From assembly GCF_009734425.1 (NCBI RefSeq), contig NZ_CP046455.1, positions 124,001 through 188,000 on the forward strand: DNA of 64,000 bases, read 5' to 3'. Of the stretch, positions 61,858 to 64,000 are shown piece after piece (positions within the stretch are counted from its first letter, which is position 1; each line of letters starts with the position of its first letter). The notes under the pieces are model-generated. The model was not told where the DNA came from and made no database searches. It saw only the letters and a program-made list of their open reading frames with translations. The DNA comes from Corynebacterium occultum. Lineage in GTDB: Bacteria; Actinomycetota; Actinomycetes; Mycobacteriales; Mycobacteriaceae. A program made the position numbers and the translations under genes.

Positions 61858-62946
61858 TTAAGCCCCGTGACCGCGGTGGAAGAGGCGGATGATCAACCGG
61901 ATCACGGCGGGCAGGTGGCTGGCGAGGATGATGACACAGAGCAGTCGCACCATCTGGATGGTCACCACCACCGGCCCCGCCCCACCTTCATTGGACAGGG
62001 CCAGCACGGTGTCCAGGGCCCCGGGGCTGCTGGCCAGGTAGGCCTCAAAATAACTGATGTCCAGCCAGAAGGTCAGCGGGATGGCGCTGAGGGCACAACC
62101 TCCCATGAGCACCGCAATGAAAAGCAGGGTGGCGGGCAGCTGCCTGGCGAAGACCTTCAGGGCGGCCAGGGAGAGACTGCCGCCGCAGATCCAGCCGATG
62201 CTGAGGAAAGCGAAGGTACGCAGGGCCTCCGGTGGCAGCATACTCAGCTGACCGGGCAGCAGGAGGCCGATGATCACGGTCAGCAGCAGCGGGCCGATCA
62301 CGGTGGGTGCGGGTAGTTTGATGAGCCGACCGAGCTTCTCCCCGAAGACCGCCACCAGGATGATCATCCCCAGCACCAGCCAACTGAACTCACTGCCCTC
62401 ATCGCTGTGGTGGGCGGCGTTGCCGGGTGGGGTGAAGAGCACCGCCACCAGGGGCAGGGTGACGGAGACGATGCTCATCCGCAGGTACTGGGAGAGGGCG
62501 ACGTAGCGGTAGTCCGCGCCCAGTTCCATGGCCAGCGGCGGCATGAGGGAGGCCCCGCCGGCGAGCATGGACAGGATGCCGGTCTCGGGGCTGATCTCCT
62601 GCTGTGCCCTGGCCAGCAGCATCCCACCCATGATGCCGATGGCCAGGGTGATGAAGGTGACCAACAGCCCGGGCAGCAGGTAGCCGGCGAGCTGCCCTGG
62701 GGGCACCCCGATCAAGGGGAGCCCGGCGAGGATGCCGATGACACCCCGGGCGCTGACACTGATATGCCGGTTGAGGTTCAGTTCCTTGCCGGAGACCAGG
62801 GCGCTGGCCCCGGCGGTGAAGATGCCGGCCAGGATCCAGGCGGCGGGCACATTCAGACGGTTCAGTCCCCAGCCGAGCAACAGGGAGAAGATGGCGACCA
62901 GTACCCAGCGGAGGGGAAGCCACCGGTCCTGTGCTGTCTCCGTCAT
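61858..62946 (-). CDS. AbrB-family (PF05145) membrane protein
   Basis: The 362-residue protein has about ten hydrophobic segments in two repeats, typical of the AbrB/ammonia-monooxygenase-annotated family (A-A-W-I-L-A-G-I; G-I-L-S-M-L-A-G-G-A-S-L-M near 125-140; S-P-G-A-L-D-T-V-L-A-L near 315). The second copy of the A-G-G-A/S-P-G-A pattern shows the internal duplication. It is a putative transporter and not an ammonia monooxygenase. It is followed 122 bases downstream from the CitMHS gene and may share its transcription. Confidence 0.85.
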   Translation of the reverse strand: MTETAQDRWLPLRWVLVAIFSLLLGWGLNRLNVPAAWILAGIFTAGASALVSGKELNLNRHISVSARGVIGILAGLPLIGVPPGQLAGYLLPGLLVTFITLAIGIMGGMLLARAQQEISPETGILSMLAGGASLMPPLAMELGADYRYVALSQYLRMSIVSVTLPLVAVLFTPPGNAAHHSDEGSEFSWLVLGMIILVAVFGEKLGRLIKLPAPTVIGPLLLTVIIGLLLPGQLSMLPPEALRTFAFLSIGWICGGSLSLAALKVFARQLPATLLFIAVLMGGCALSAIPLTFWLDISYFEAYLASSPGALDTVLALSNEGGAGPVVVTIQMVRLLCVIILASHLPAVIRLIIRLFHRGHGA

Positions 62947-63068
62947 CTGCTGTTCCGCCGCTTCCCTGGGTTCTGGTTCTGGACGTGTCTGAGTTTAGGC
63001 CTTCCTGCCCCGTGACCCTGCAGGTACCGAAAGGCGGACCCAACTAGAGGGCCCAGCTAGATGGCCAG

Positions 63069-64000
63069 CTAGACGCCCAGCGGGATGGCCCCGCCGAGAA
63101 TACCGACCCCCAGCATGACCAGGGAGACGATCGTGGCCCGCCAGAGCACCTTCTTGTGGTGCTCCCCGAGGTTGACCTTGGCCAGGGAGACCAGCAGCAG
63201 GATGGCCGGGACCAGCGGGGACTGCATGTGCACCGGCTGGCCGGTGATGGAGGCCCGGGCCATCTCCACCGGTTCGATCCCGAAGTGGAGGGCGCTTTCG
63301 GAGAGCACCGGGAGGATCCCGAAGTAGAAGGCGTCATTGGACATGAAGAAGGTCATCGGAATGGAGAGCAGGCCGGTGATCACGGCCAGGTAGGGGCCCA
63401 TGGAGTTGGGGATGACCTGGGTGATCCAGGCGGCCATCGCCTCCACCATCCCGGTGCCGTTGAAGACGCCGACCAGCACGCCGGCGGCCAGGACCATGGA
63501 GACCACCCCGACGATGGAGGAGGAGTGGGCCAGCATCTCAGTGGCCTGATCCTTGACCCGGGGGAAGTTCACGGCCAGGGCCAGGGCGGTGCCGCCCATG
63601 AAGATGAAGGCCAGGGGGAAGATATCGGCGACCAGCAGCACCATGACCACCAGGGTCAGGGCCAGGTTGAACCAGATCAGTTTGGGTCGCAGGCTGGGGC
63701 GGTGGGGATCCAGCATGGTGTCGGCCATGGTGGCCTCTGTTTCCGCATCCTGGGAAACCTCAGCCAGAACCTTCCTTGGGGTGCCACGCTCCTTAAGAAG
63801 CAGCCCACCATCACCGGTGGGTGCTGCGCCACGTCCACCCCCACCGCCCCGGGGTTCCTCGAAGCGGGAGGTGTCCACGACCCCACCCAGGCGACGGCGC
63901 TCCGCCATGCCGAGGGTCCAGGCGAAGACGAAGACCACCACGATGCCGACGGCGAGGGAGGGCAGCATGGGCACGAAGATATCGGAGGGGTCCACGCCCA
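63069..64000 (-). CDS. CitMHS-family citrate transporter, 3' part
   Basis: The visible 310 residues are the C-terminal two-thirds of a CitMHS metal-citrate symporter; the frame is open at the right edge, so the start lies outside. Features include the hydrophilic central loop (about 35-100 of the visible part) and hydrophobic repeats with V-F-N-G-T-G-M, P-M-T-F-F-M-S-N-D-A-F-Y-F-G and G-Q-P-V-H-M-Q-S-P-L-V-P. It imports Mg- or Ca-citrate. Corynebacteria usually control such genes by a CitAB two-component system, not seen here. Confidence 0.9.
   Translation of the reverse strand, partial: GVDPSDIFVPMLPSLAVGIVVVFVFAWTLGMAERRRLGGVVDTSRFEEPRGGGGGRGAAPTGDGGLLLKERGTPRKVLAEVSQDAETEATMADTMLDPHRPSLRPKLIWFNLALTLVVMVLLVADIFPLAFIFMGGTALALAVNFPRVKDQATEMLAHSSSIVGVVSMVLAAGVLVGVFNGTGMVEAMAAWITQVIPNSMGPYLAVITGLLSIPMTFFMSNDAFYFGILPVLSESALHFGIEPVEMARASITGQPVHMQSPLVPAILLLVSLAKVNLGEHHKKVLWRATIVSLVMLGVGILGGAIPLGV

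Noticed and set aside
1..64000. CRISPR arrays, tRNA or rRNA genes, insertion sequences, prophage or a defence island.
   Set aside because: No regularly spaced repeats, cloverleaf sequences, transposase or integrase genes, or defence-type gene groups were seen; all genes read as core or accessory metabolism.

Overview
The window is ordinary chromosome of a high-GC Corynebacterium, closely related to but not identical with C. glutamicum. The evidence is gene content and order: panC-panB, a 3-methyladenine glycosylase, a HAD hydrolase, a gamma-carbonic anhydrase and a ROK regulator (cysR) as in the C. glutamicum cg0148-cg0156 neighbourhood, plus malE, lldR, hmuO, uriH-type genes, DtxR- and McbR-type operators and many leaderless promoters. 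I see no rRNA, tRNA, CRISPR array, insertion sequence or prophage. Several of these genes lie near oriC in C. glutamicum, and a near-perfect parS palindrome at 31125-31140 fits an origin-proximal position.

Layout. 1-4.3 kb: the 3' end of an HNH/excalibur nuclease, a GCS2-type carboxylate-amine ligase, YciI and tautomerase proteins, a macrolide-phosphotransferase-like kinase and a nucleoside deaminase. 4.2-7.4 kb: a LysR regulator divergent from maleylacetate reductase and an intradiol (hydroxyquinol) dioxygenase, a lower aromatic pathway. 7.6-18.6 kb: VOC protein, DUF5701, flotillin, aldehyde dehydrogenase, DUF4395, SDR, RidA, POT peptide transporter, class II sirtuin, Asp/Glu racemase, zinc alcohol dehydrogenase. 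18.8-28.5 kb: lipase, AMP nucleosidase, pyridoxal kinase, RNase H-like protein, luciferase-like oxidoreductase, a nucleoside permease/uridine hydrolase pair and a YWTD propeller.

28.6-30.3 kb is an iron-responsive segment: hmuO and an unrecognised gene each carry a DtxR box over the promoter. 30.9-36.9 kb is an L-lactate module: lldR and lactate permease on the minus strand, lutABC on the plus strand, with operator-like palindromes just downstream of both divergent -10 boxes. 37-47.7 kb: an unknown protein, two tandem CNNM/CBS proteins, DUF1801, RidA, GNAT, malE, an FAD monooxygenase, an LppP/LprE lipoprotein and a RutE-like nitroreductase. 47.7-55.9 kb: lipoproteins, panBC, DNA repair, cysR with two McbR boxes, an MFS exporter. 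56-64 kb: class III sirtuin divergent from a GNAT-LOG fusion, DUF885 metallopeptidase, phoU, DedA, AbrB and a truncated CitMHS citrate transporter.

No wholly new multigene system stands out. The most notable unexplained signals are a recurrent short motif (GCTTRNCGACGCCCCCC) found in eight intergenic regions, the parS-like site inside lldR, a 22-nt inverted repeat after lutC, the GNAT-LOG fusion beside a desuccinylase-type sirtuin, and the DtxR-controlled unknown gene beside hmuO.
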